Shown here piece by piece: positions 1-10,477 of a stretch of 64,000 nt of DNA. The DNA is taken from contig CM045767.1 of assembly GCA_025200525.1 (NCBI GenBank), positions 7,919,273 through 7,983,272 of the forward strand. The letters run 5' to 3'. The notes beneath the pieces were generated by a model that ran no database searches, had not been told where the DNA came from, and saw only the letters and a program-made list of their open reading frames with translations. A program made the translations under genes and the position numbers. How positions within the stretch are numbered: position 1 is the stretch's first letter; each line of letters starts with the position of its first letter. This DNA is from Camellia lanceoleosa (lineage: Eukaryota; Streptophyta; Magnoliopsida; Ericales; Theaceae).

Positions 1-1191
1 TATTTTTCATAAATAGAAAAATAACAATTATAATGAATTAAATTAAATTGGACAAAATAAAAAATATATAGTTAAAATCGAATTAATTAAAATTACATTA
101 ATTAAAATGACACAAAAACCAAATATTAAAATATCAGTACAATTTACTCAAAATTTTGTAAGAACTAATGATCGCATGCTTATGTTTCTATTTTTTTTAT
201 ATTTTTATATACCTTCTTTTTATTGTCTTAAACTCAGAATGTTTTTTTATATAGCTTCTCTTTGTGTCAAAAGGGGAATGGACTACTTTATTTTTTGACA
301 TCTTTCAGGGGTGGTTGGTTGGCTGAAAGGACCGTTTACCATATAATTTAATTTAATTTTTATTTGGTGGTGCAATTAAAAATTAGTGTGATATTAAAAT
401 TATATTTAAAATAAATTCAAGTTAATCAATTAAATTATATAAAGATGCACATACAAAAAGAGATATAGAGAGAGATTGAGAAAGAAATAAAAGAAAGAGT
501 GAATAAATAATATATAGGGACTGTTATATATAGTTTATTTTTTTACCATTTTGAATCACTGAATCACATAGCAATATATTATTAATTGTTACTAATTATG
601 TAATAATTATTTTATAAACAAATGAACTAATTATGAGTATTCATATAAGAGGTGATAGAAAATCGATGACATATAACATTTCTTCAATATAAAATTTATA
701 AGAAATTTTTAACATGATTAAGCATTTAAAGTGACAAATTAAACTTATATATATATATATATATTAAAAAAAATAGTGATATAAAAAATTCACAACATAA
801 TAAACTAATTATTTTAAATTAAAATAAGTTTCTTTACAAGCATAATTTTCCAAAGTTGAATGATGTGACCCCTCGCCTGACTTGATTGGTGAGAACTTTA
901 AATAAACAGTTCAAATCATTGAAATAAGATGTGCAAGTGTTGTCCAATCAATTAGATGCCTCCTTAAGTATTTATGAGAATTAATTTATAATTTACATAA
1001 ATTTACTTTAGAGGATCTGAGTTAATTGTAGATATGAAAAGAGGTAGACAGTGAACCAGATTTAGATACCAAAAAAAAATAATAATAATTACATAACACA
1101 ATCATGCATAAATTACTAATATATATATATATATATGGTTAAAATAAAAGTATCAATATATTAAAATGATTTAAGAAGTATAATTTAGGCT
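1..1191. other. AT-rich intergenic DNA
   Basis: No gene or recognisable element is seen. The stretch is very AT-rich with short (TA)n runs near 750-765 and 1122-1136. The short open frame near 107-298 has no recognisable composition or homology and is treated as chance. Confidence 0.6.
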
Positions 1192-1400
1192 ATGTTTGGC
1201 ATGAAGGTTTGGGTTGGGTTGGGGCTATTTTAGCTACAAAAAGATAAAATAGGTTTTTTAATCTAATAAGACAAAATATCACATCCAAACCCTAATCATT
1301 TTTTTTTTCTCTCACAAGAGTAAAAAAGCCTATCACAAACGAGGCTTTTTAACCACAGGCTAAAATAGCCAAAAGGTCAAAAAGCCAAAAAATCAACTCG
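1192..1400. repeat. Short inverted-repeat (MITE-like) segment
   Basis: GGCTATTTTAGC at 1223-1234 is mirrored by GCTAAAATAGCC at 1359-1370, with GTTTGG-type sequence outside the left arm. This layout is usual for small non-autonomous DNA elements in plants. No target-site duplication was found, so the ends are approximate. Confidence 0.4.
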
Positions 1401-1774
1401 CATGAAGGAGAGGATTTGAACCTCTGGTATGGAGGAGAGGATTTGAACTCTTCCCACTTTGTACAATCATTTACAATCACAAACAAAAATGAACAACACT
1501 AAGATTAGATTAAAACATTTTTTAAATTGCTGGTCATCCATGCCTTTTATATGCAAAATGCTTCCTACCCCCAGTAAACATTACACCTAGTGACCCCCCC
1601 AATGCCACGTGGCACTGTGGGATTGGAGGAAAGATAACAAAAAAAAAACCGACTAAAGGAGGGCGCCACGTCATCGAGGTCGACTTCACCGGGTGTATCC
1701 AGCGGGGTTGCTTTTATATTGAAACATTTGTTGTAAAAATGGGGGGAAATTTCATAGTAGACACCTCAAAAACA

Positions 1775-2440
1775 GTGGCGGAGTTAGAAAATTAAATTAG
1801 AGGGGGCATTTATTACTTAAAATATCAAAAAATTTTATAAAAATATTTCACACAAGTTTTACGATTGATTTCGAGAAACATCAAAAAAATAATGTTATTT
1901 ATAACACTACTGTATCATGGACAATATTAGAAAATATGGATGTAAGTCTTAAAATAAATTATATAATGATGACTTATTATTTTATATAAAATTTGATTAA
2001 AAATTCAATGTAATGGTAATATCACATCATCATTAATATGTGATATCACCAACTAATAGTAAATAAATACATAGAGAGTGAATCTCACATGTTAAATGTA
2101 GGTAACAATCCAATAAATTTTATATCTTTATAGTAAGATTACTTATACTTTCATGTCAATAATAATGACATCACCGTTACATTCAAAATTTTCATAAATA
2201 ATATGGTTTATAGTAATCTTTTCATTTTCAATCAAAACAACCATTATTGTTCTCATAATTTTTAAAATGTCATTGACATTTCACTCTAATAATATTTTTG
2301 TAATTTTTCTTATTTAAAATATTTTCTTTATATTTGCAAAAAAAAAAAAAGAAAAAAAAAAAGAAAGAAAAGTCCCATAATCCAGGGGGGGCACATGACC
2401 CCCCTCGTCCCTTACTCCCTCCGCCATTGCTCAAAAAAGT
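1775..2440 (+). mobile_element. GGCGGAG-ended repeat, copy 1
   Basis: The segment begins near AGTGGCGGAGTTAG and ends near CTCCCTCCGCCATTG, so the ends are imperfect inverted repeats. Just inside lie a G-run (GAGGGGGCA) and, at the far end, GGGGGGGCACATGACCCCCC. The interior is AT-rich, has no ORF and contains long A-tracts at 2336-2371. A second copy lies at 47244-47960 in the opposite orientation and shares the interior motif TATCATGGACAATAT. It is probably a non-autonomous DNA transposon; the superfamily is not determined. Confidence 0.5.
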
Positions 2441-3220
2441 GTGTGTACCATATGATTCAATAATAATTTTTGTTATCTTTGATTATGATATATTGTGGTG
2501 TTAGTTATAATTCATTGTAGTGTTAGTTATAATTTAGTTATGACCGAATAGATTTTTAGTTACATCTCAAAAGATGTTTGGTTATGATTCATTGTGATAT
2601 TAATTATGACATATTATAACTGATAAATTTTTAATTATGCTTTAAGTGGTGTTTAGTTATAATCCATTGTAATATTTTTAGTTATGATTGAAATAAATTT
2701 GGTTATTGTGGTATCAAATCAACACTACATAATATCATAAACTTACATATAGTACACCTCTTTTGAGAGGTTTGTATGGTAGAATGATATATATGTATAT
2801 ATATATAGTAGTGTATGCTATTAAATCTATAAATTTTATTTTTAATTTAAAAATGTGTATATATATTCTATGTTGCTCATGTGATAAAGATGTTTCTTAG
2901 ATCAAAGGTTTGAGTTTTACGACTAAAATACACTTTTTCTTATGGTTTTACTTAACAAAAATAGACGGATGATTTAGATTAAAAATAAATCAAAAGAGTA
3001 GGATTTAAATTAATAAAATTATAAATTCAGATTTATTTTATTATAAATGTCAAATCCTAGAATTTTTATCTTTTTTTTTTTGAGTGTGTAATTTTCCCTA
3101 AATTCTATTTATATATCTGGTTTGAGAATTTTTCTTTTGATATGGTGTAACATATTGCTTTGTCCTCTCTGTTGTTAGGTCTACAAATATTTGAAGGCAA
3201 AACAGCCCGTACCTGCATAA

Positions 3221-3311
3221 TGCCTATGATATCCATATTATTTTGAGACTGCAAAATGTCGAGGAAGCTTATGCCTACGATATCCATATTATTTGAGACT
3301 GCAAAATGTCA
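3221..3311. repeat. Two-unit tandem duplication, about 51 bp
   Basis: The unit beginning TGCCTATGATATCCATATTA recurs from 3272 as TGCCTACGATATCCATATTA, with one substitution in that stretch and a 2-base gap in a T-run. It sits in otherwise featureless AT-rich DNA between 2441 and 3366. Confidence 0.75.
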
Positions 3312-3366
3312 AGCTAAGCTTCAAACATTGGTACACTTGTTTCGTGTTGGTAGGTATCCCATGCTT

Positions 3367-4628
3367 TGTTGGACAATCTTCACTGTATTTAAAATATTTT
3401 AATTCTATTGTGTACAAAACAACAATTAGAATTTAAAGAAATAAAGAAAATGAGAGAATTTGTTTGATTACAAAAATCAAACTAGAAATAAATAAATAAA
3501 TAAATAAATAAAAACAGATTTTATTTTGTTACAAAAACAAAATTCAAATCTGATTTAAACAAATAATAATAACATTGAAAATAAATTAAATAACTTACTT
3601 GATTTAATTTGTTCGAATTATAAACTGATCAAGTCCAGTGTTTGACACTGTGTCCTTAAGACAGATTCGTCCTCTCCACGGTACTTTCAGAATTTGGACG
3701 TCTATCTCCTAGGATGAAATGATCTTCTACAAACAATAGCAGCACTACAAATTATTTGCCTTACGAACACACTAAGTGTTTACACTCTTTCTTTCAGAAA
3801 TTAAATGCAGCAAAATGCAGAGAGATTTATAGCAGATGATGGAGTATGAAAATTGGAGTAGAAATCCAAATTGGAGGTTGGTCTATTTATAGATGTAAAG
3901 GTGGCTCTTGGTTTTGAATTGAACAGGTATGAAACCTGTTGGTTTTTGAATTCAAACAGATTTGAATCTGTTGGGTTATATTTCAAACAGATAACAAAAA
4001 CGGGAAGGGCCTTGTTTGGGTGTGCATTAATACCAAACTGGTTTTATTTCGGGAAGGGTTTGGATGTACAGAAAAACCAAATCAGTTTAATTTCGGTTTT
4101 ATTTTATACAAAATAAAATTAAATTCAAATGTTTTTGGCCCAAAAAGATTAGTATTGGGCCGAACAAGCCAAACCTCACACCACGCACCCAAGCCCAGCC
4201 TGACCGAACAGACGGACAGCGGTGACGCGTGTTTGGTGATTTTTGGGTCCAATGGGTCTAGCCCATTTTGCCCATAACCTCTCCCTCTAAAACACTTGGG
4301 GTATCCCTTGGGGCACACCCCAAGTACCAAACCCATGCTTTATAAACCCTTTCAAAACCTCCCACCAAATCAATGTGGGATAAGCCTTATTCAAACCTTT
4401 AAGAAATTTCCACCAAAACTCCATTTTCATGGAACATACTTTGGCTTCAATTTCTCATTACTCGGTAATGGTTTTGAGCAACCAAATATACCACGTGAAT
4501 CATAACGCGGCATAGAACGCGTTACCACTTTGACCCGTGTAAATCGATGCACGGGGCCTACCTAAAAATTAGACAAAATTTAGGAAAAAATTCTGATTTT
4601 ATCCAGAATTTTATAACCATTTCTAACA
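3367..4628. mobile_element. Solo LTR, TGTTGGA...TCTAACA type
   Basis: A 1262-bp segment begins TGTTGGACAATC and ends CATTTCTAACA. It is flanked on both sides by the same 5-bp sequence TGCTT (3362-3366 and 4629-4633). TG...CA termini with a 5-bp target duplication define an LTR, and no internal region or second LTR is present, so this is a solo LTR left by LTR-LTR recombination. The TGTTGGA start is common in plant Ty1/copia LTRs, but without pol the superfamily is an inference. The open frames inside (such as 3871-4116 and 4082-4336) are chance. Confidence 0.8.
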
Positions 4629-4633
4629 TGCTT

Positions 4634-5362
4634 ATCATCAAGTGGCTTCAACAAACATAGAACATTTGGACTCTTTGGGGGTATCAAACTCTTCTATATA
4701 GGAGTTGAACTCAAAATTTCATATTATAAATGGTATTATTCAATAATTAGGCCAAATATCCTTATTCATATTACTCGTCATTGTCATACTATTTTAGCCA
4801 CAAAAAAAAAAACAAACATAGAAAATTGCATTTTGGATCACAACAATATCTTCGGATTTTATTTTATTTTATTTATAATTCTGTTTGGTTTAAAGTTTTC
4901 AGAAATAATTTTTTGAATTTTTAATTCATATTTTTATTTTCAATGAATTTTTTAAATATTTTAATACCTTTTTTTTTATAATTTTTAATTCATTTAATCT
5001 AGATACCCTTAAAAATATAAAATTTATAAAAAAATCTTTCAAAAATTCATTGAATACAAAAAACATATATAATATTTAATGGCTTTTAGAAGAAAAAAAA
5101 ATAGTACAAATTTTATATATTTTAAATGTATGCAGATTAAGAGAATCTAAAAAATAAAAAAATGAATTTTTTTAATTTTTTAAATGTATCATTTTAAACA
5201 TTTCTGAAACTCATAACAACTTTTTGCTTAAAATTAATTGATATTAAGAAACAATTTTTTCTTACATCTTTTGTAAGAGGTTTTGTTTGCCAACTTTTAA
5301 AAAGTCAATTTGTTTAGGTGGGTATGATGTGGAAATAACAAACCTCCGAGTTGTCAAAGTCA
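4634..5362. other. AT-rich intergenic DNA with GTTTGG-type repeat
   Basis: No gene is seen. From about 4878 to 5215 the sequence starts with TCTGTTTGGTTTAAAG and continues as A/T homopolymer-rich DNA like the repeats at 16397-16800 and 18508-18950. That suggests a degraded MITE-like copy with no clear ends. Confidence 0.4.
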
Positions 5363-5371
5363 AATTTTTAA

Positions 5372-5767
5372 GGGTTTTCAGTTGATTGTGTGGATTAGAA
5401 CGTATTATTAGATCTAGGAGGTCCATCATGGGTCATGTTTTGATGATCCAAGCCGTTCAATATATAGAACTCGTCGAATATTTTATGTCTGCAAAAAAAA
5501 TCACATTGATCAGATATCGGTAGTCCTTTGATCGGAATATATTTTTGTTAATAATTTATTTTTAAAATTATATTTACCATTGACAAAAAATGTGTTCCGA
5601 TCAAGAGGCTACCGTTATCCGATCAACTTGATTTTTTATGGATATGAAGTACTTGACGAGTTCTACATATTGAACGGGTCAAATTCTCAAAATGAGACAT
5701 GTGGTAGACCCAATGAATCCAATAGTACGTTCCAATCTACACCGTAAATTAAAGAGAAACCTCTCCC
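5372..5767. mobile_element. Long-TIR MITE (Mutator-like), copy 1
   Basis: The two halves are inverted copies of each other over nearly their whole length. For example GTTCAATATATAGAACTCGT on the left pairs with the complement of ACGAGTTCTACATATTGAAC on the right, and GATCAGATATCGG with CCGTTATCCGATC. The element is bounded by the same 9-bp AATTTTTAA (5363-5371 and 5768-5776). A 9-bp duplication with long TIRs is the hallmark of Mutator-like elements. There is no coding capacity. A related copy lies at 15766-16165. Confidence 0.7.
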
Positions 5768-5776
5768 AATTTTTAA

Positions 5777-6486
5777 TATACCAAGTTGTTTTAGAATCAT
5801 CAATCTAAAAAAAAAGAAGTTTTAGAACCAAGTTCACGGTTTTGACAAAGATGCCCTCAAAATGACAGGTAATTTGTGTTGGTTTTGCAACTAGAAAGAA
5901 TTGATTTGAAAGTACAGTTTTGATAAGTTGACTGTTTTTTGTGGAAATTCAACTGATGTATTAAAAAGAGAGAGTTGAGTTTGACTTTTATTATTACATT
6001 ATTACCCTTTTTACTTGATTTCAATATGTAGAAAAAATAAAATATTATAGGATAAATTACAATTGCCTTTCTTAAAGTTTTTGACAATTATAAGAATCTC
6101 TCCTAAAGTTTTAAAATTTATCTCCCCATACTTTAGTTGACAATAAGTAGTTGTTTGGCATGTGCTAAAATAGCACATGCTATTTTAGCACAACATCTTA
6201 TTTGAGTCACAATTATTTTATTTAGGTTACATCATTTATTATTTGAGTCACATCACCTCTTTACCACATCTTCAAATCCAACCCAGATTTCACATTTTTT
6301 TTATAAAAAGTCCAAAAAAAAAAAAAAAACTAATTTTGCATTTCCCAAACAATCCCTAAATCTCCAAAATACCTTCTATTTGCTCTCTTTTTTTATTTAT
6401 TTTTTTATTTTATCACTTTTCATCTACGAACCATTAATTATTCCCCCTCGCAATTTGTAGCTACCCTAGCCACTGCTTCCAGCTTG
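5777..6486. other. Intergenic DNA with a small palindrome
   Basis: No gene is seen. A near-perfect palindrome around 6154-6190 (GTGCTAAAATAGCAC followed by its mirror) could form a cruciform. A poly-A/T run lies at 6312-6330. The rest is AT-rich. Confidence 0.5.
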
Positions 6487-6810
6487 TAACTTAGTTTCTA
6501 AAGGGTGTGTTTGGTTTAGTTCTGGGAGATAAATTTTCAAAAAAAAATCTTGGGGAAAGAGTTCAGAATTTTTTTTGATTTGTTTGGTTATATATTTTGG
6601 AAATAATTTTGGAGTGTGGGAGTTTGGAATGATTTGATATTTTATTATAGTTGAATAAATGTGTGTGAGAGAAAAAATGATTGAGAAAGAGAGTGAAGAG
6701 AGAAAAAGTGATTTTTCCAAAATCACTAAACCAAACAAAATTGTAGAAATTTTTTTCCAAAATTTGTTTCTCAAAAACAAACCAAACAAAGCTTTTATTT
6801 TCAAGTAATG
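6487..6810. mobile_element. GTTTGGTT-type MITE inside NAC relic
   Basis: The left end reads GGGTGTGTTTGGTTTAG and the right end AAACCAAACAAAGC, which are imperfect inverted repeats. Internal inverted motifs include CCAAAATCACTAAACCAAAC near the right end. It interrupts the NAC-like reading frame just after the conserved HYLK block, where the tandem partner at 7578 has no insert. No convincing target duplication was found, so the exact ends are uncertain. Confidence 0.5.
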
Positions 6811-6905
6811 CCCTATCAACTCTTCATCATTTGGATTGAATCGGTAACCTGATGACAAAGACTTGAAATATTCATCTATATCTTTTTTGTTATACCAAGC
6901 TCTAT
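6803..6905 (-). pseudogene. NAC transcription factor, N-terminal fragment, copy 1
   Basis: Read on the minus strand, the segment encodes an acidic lead ([10 protein letters not shown]) followed by [19 protein letters not shown]. This matches subdomain A of plant NAC domains, whose usual form is PPGFRFHPTDEELVxYYL. NAC proteins are nuclear DNA-binding regulators. Only subdomain A remains; the frame runs into the MITE at 6487-6810, and subdomains B-E are absent. The partner copy at 7578-7680 has the same protein start, so a NAC gene fragment was duplicated in tandem. Part of a 130-codon open frame (6466-6858), but the rest of that frame is MITE sequence. Recognition rests on one motif. Confidence 0.65.
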
Positions 6906-7577
6906 TATTATCTTCTTATAGGTTTTGTTGATCCTTCATAATCAACTAAAAAAGTATAGAGAAAAAGTAAGTAGAGAGAGAGGATAAAATAATAATAATA
7001 ATTGTTAAGCAAATTGGGGGTACAATTTCTAAAACTTATTTGAAATTTCAAGTGATTTAGGATTGGGCTAGAAATCCAATATTATTTAAGTATTTAGCGG
7101 TCTCACGACTCTCCTCATTTTTTACGGATTATACAGAATAAAATCTCTCTAACAAAACAAACTGTCACAGTTAGTACCAATTTCTATTCCTAGTACAAAA
7201 CGTCCCGAGGCTATTATTCGCTTCATCGAAAGTACATCACAGTCGATCACCAACCAATCAAACTGCACTACAAAATATCATGTAACAAAAAATGGATAAA
7301 TTTCCTTCCATACCTCATCTCTCCATCAATATAATTTTTGTGGACCTCAATCCGGCCATACACGGGTGATTTAAACCGTTTACTTCATTTGTATTGCAAT
7401 AAAAGTTATTCATGCAAAAAATTAATTTTATCCAATAATTATAAATACAGTAACAAATTGTATTTTTATATTGATAGTTTTAATTTACAATCATATTTGT
7501 CATTTATTTTATAAAAAAAATGTGATTTATTCTTCTATTTATAGATATCTAATGAAGGTTGGAGACTTTATTTTTCA

Positions 7578-7680
7578 AGTAATGCTCTATCAACTCTTCA
7601 TCCGATGGATTGAATCAGTAACCTGATGGCAAATACTTGAAATATTCATCTATATCTTTTTTGTTATACCCATTAGGTTT
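7578..7680 (-). pseudogene. NAC transcription factor, N-terminal fragment, copy 2
   Basis: The minus strand encodes [15 protein letters not shown], then a TGA stop, then FNPSDEELIEHYLKNK. The stop replaces the arginine codon CGA seen in copy 1, which is what C-to-T change at a CpG would give. The LPSGY lead is closer to the NAC consensus than copy 1, so the two copies have decayed independently. Downstream of the HYLKNK block the frame ends in AT-rich DNA, and no further NAC subdomains are present. Confidence 0.6.
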
Positions 7681-8345
7681 CGTTGAAGTTCAATATTATT
7701 ATCTTCTTATAAGTTTTGTTGATCCTCCATAATTAACTAAAAAAGTATAGAGAAAAACAAGTAGAGAGAGAGGATAAAACAATAATACTAATTGTTAAGC
7801 AAATTGGGGGTATGATTTCTAAAACTTATTTGAAATTTCAGGTGATTTAGGATTGGGGTAGAAATCCAAAATTATTTAAGTATTTAGCAGTCTGAGGACT
7901 CTTCCATTTTCTACGGATTGTACGGAATAAAATCTCTCTAACAAAACAAATTGTCATAGTTTGTACCGATTTCTATTCCTGGTACAAAACGTCGAGAGGC
8001 TATTATTAGTTGCATCGAAAGTACATCACAGTCAATCACCAACCAATCAAACTCCACTATGAAATATCATGTAACAAAAAATGGATAAATTTCCTTCCAT
8101 ACCTCATCTCTCCATCAATACATTTTTTGTGGACCTCAATCCGGCCATACACGGGTGATTAAACCGTTTACTTCGTTTGTCTCGCAATAAAAGTTATTCA
8201 TGTAAAAAATTAATTTCATCCAATAATTATAAATACAGTAACAAATCGTATTTTTATATTGATGGTTTTAATTTACAATCATATTTGTCGTTCATTTTAT
8301 AAAACAAAATGTGGTTTGTTTTTCTATTTATAGATATCTAATGAA

Positions 8346-10472
8346 ACTGATTTTTTAGATGGATGATTTTTACTGCAAGATCTACAAAGTAGATAATTTG
8401 GACTATTAGTGTAGATCAGAATGAGACCGACAAAAGGGATATGGAAGTGTATAGATAGATGAAAGTTTGCGTATCTAATCATTTTTAAATCTTACAACGA
8501 TTTTTATCATAATAAGACACATCAAAAAATGTTATGATCTAATGGTTTAACTATAAAATTAAAATAAATAGTCTACATAATACTTCTAATATGGGGAAAA
8601 AAATGTTCTATTAGAATATGAATTCAAATGTATTAGATCAATTAGGATAAAAAAAAATATGTTATTGACCAAATGGAATACAAGTACATCAAAAGGAATT
8701 TTTCACTAAATCTCTCTACATATTTATATTTTAAACTACTTATTCTAAAGTGAATTCATTTGTATTTGGTGAAGTTTTTTGAATTTTATTTTATTTTATA
8801 TTTTAAAATCCTTCTAATTTAGATGTACTTGAAAAATAAAAAATAAAAAAAAATTTACACAAATTTAAAAATAAAAATGACTTCTTTTGCTGTTGCCAAA
8901 TAGAGTATGAGGCTCTATTTGGTTTCAACCAAAAAAGAAAGGTTGTTTTTGTTATTTAAAGTATTTTGATTGTTTGGTGTCAACTTAATTGGTTGACAAT
9001 TGAAAAAATAAAATAAAATAAAACAGCATCCGCCTTGTTTGACAAACGCTAAAATTGTCATAATTTTTTTTTTGGTGAATTTTTTTTTAAATGTTTATAA
9101 TCTACAGGAATAAAAGGTAAATAAAAAAAAAAATCAAATCACACTAGAACTTTCTCGACAACAAAAAATAATTCAATATTCAACAGCTCTTTAGAACTAT
9201 GCGTTATATAGTACAAATTTAATTTTTGGCATCCATAGTTGAATTGCTGATTTCGCGACAATAAAAAAATTCTCTTGACAATTCAACTTTCATTTTATTG
9301 TTTTCCAAATTGATACCTTTTTTTTTCATGTGTTTGTGTTTGTGTATATAAATTTGTCTATGTCTGGGTTTAAATTATGGATTTGGATAGGAATTTGGAA
9401 AGGGAAACAGAAAAGTTGAGTGAAATAAAATTACATTTCACACACTTTTTTCCTTTCTCTTTTCAAATCTCTATCCAAATCTATGATCCAAATACAAGCT
9501 TAAGGTCAAAGTTGCGATCAAAATTTTCATTTTTATTTGAATTTTAATGAATGTAATGTATAGAATTTAGTCACCGAAGTGATGTTCTAATTTAATTAAC
9601 AATAAATGGTGAGTCATAGGACCTTCTTTTTACCAGCGCTTCTGTTTGAACTTGTGAAAAATAAAACAAAAGAAAATGGGAAAATTGAAAAGAAAAAAAA
9701 AATTATACTTCATTTTTTTTTTCAATAAAAAATTACTTCACAAATTTAACATCTAAAGTCATCTTATAGCAATTAAAGAATTATCTTGTTGTTGCCTATG
9801 CGTGCGAATGTAGTAAATCTTGCCTAGAACCCAATCATCCAACTATAGAATATTATAACCAAGAGTTAGATATTAAAATTTGAAAATATTTATGCAATGG
9901 AGCAAAACAAAGTAGGGAGTTTACCAAACCACAATTAAATTATCAATTTAGTAAGGTTAGGAATATAGACACCAAATATAAAATGATACACATATGTCTC
10001 ACATGAGTTGGATCTCACTTGACGTGAGACTTACATGTGAGACCCATCTCATACATACATACGTATCTCATTTTGTATTTAGTGCTTATGTTCCTAAACT
10101 TATTGTTATCAATTAGATATGAACCACAAATATATTTTTAAGAAGGTGGTGTCTATTTTTTTTTTTTTTTAATATTAGATGTGTGTCGAACATATTTGCA
10201 CAACATGTATTCGTCAAGTGGAAACACATTTTTTTATTTTTTATTTTTATGAAAAACAAAAACATATGCATATTTATGAACTACAAATAGAGCAATTTTT
10301 AAATGTGCAAGTGCATACTATACGCACTTGTTTAAATTCTCATAAATATACATAAGTTACCTCACAAAATTACGTAAGTTAACACAAACATACGTAAGTT
10401 AACCCATAAAAAATTGAGAAATCACAACTTACGTATATTTATGAAAACTTACATAATTTTATGAGATAATTT
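8346..10472. other. AT-rich intergenic DNA
   Basis: No gene is seen. The stretch contains A/T homopolymers and one small MITE-like inverted repeat (listed separately). Motifs such as CTTACGTA and AACTTACGTA recur near 10330-10440 in both orientations, as a minor local repeat. Confidence 0.5.
9375..9490. mobile_element. Small MITE, copy 1 (GGATTTGGATAG ends)
   Basis: ATGGATTTGGATAG (about 9379-9392) is mirrored by CTATCCAAATCTAT (about 9470-9483). Inner blocks ATTTGGAAAGGGAAAC and TTTCACACACTTTTTTC are shared with the element at 15123-15258, so both belong to one small family. There is no coding capacity. Confidence 0.5.
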
Positions 10473-10477
10473 GTATA

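Larger units (their letters stand above)
6803..8345. repeat. Tandem duplication, two units of about 770 bp
   Basis: Unit 1 (about 6803-7576) and unit 2 (about 7577-8345) align throughout. Shared blocks include CAAGTAATGC at the start, AAAAAAGTATAGAGAAAAA, AATTGTTAAGCAAATTGGGG, a tract about the Cattle-free core CCGGCCATACACGGGTGATT, and TAGATATCTAATGAA at the end. They differ by scattered substitutions and a roughly 20-base insertion in unit 2 near 7668. Each unit carries the NAC N-terminal codons at its left end, with upstream (promoter-side) sequence to the right. Confidence 0.85.

Noticed and set aside
1405..1462. GAGGATTTGAACCTC-like words, like the T-arm of a tRNA, twice
   Set aside because: No acceptor stem, D-arm or anticodon arm can be drawn around either; at most a SINE scrap.
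4082..4336. Short frames on both strands inside the first solo LTR
   Set aside because: They are within a bounded solo LTR and overlap one another without recognisable motifs.
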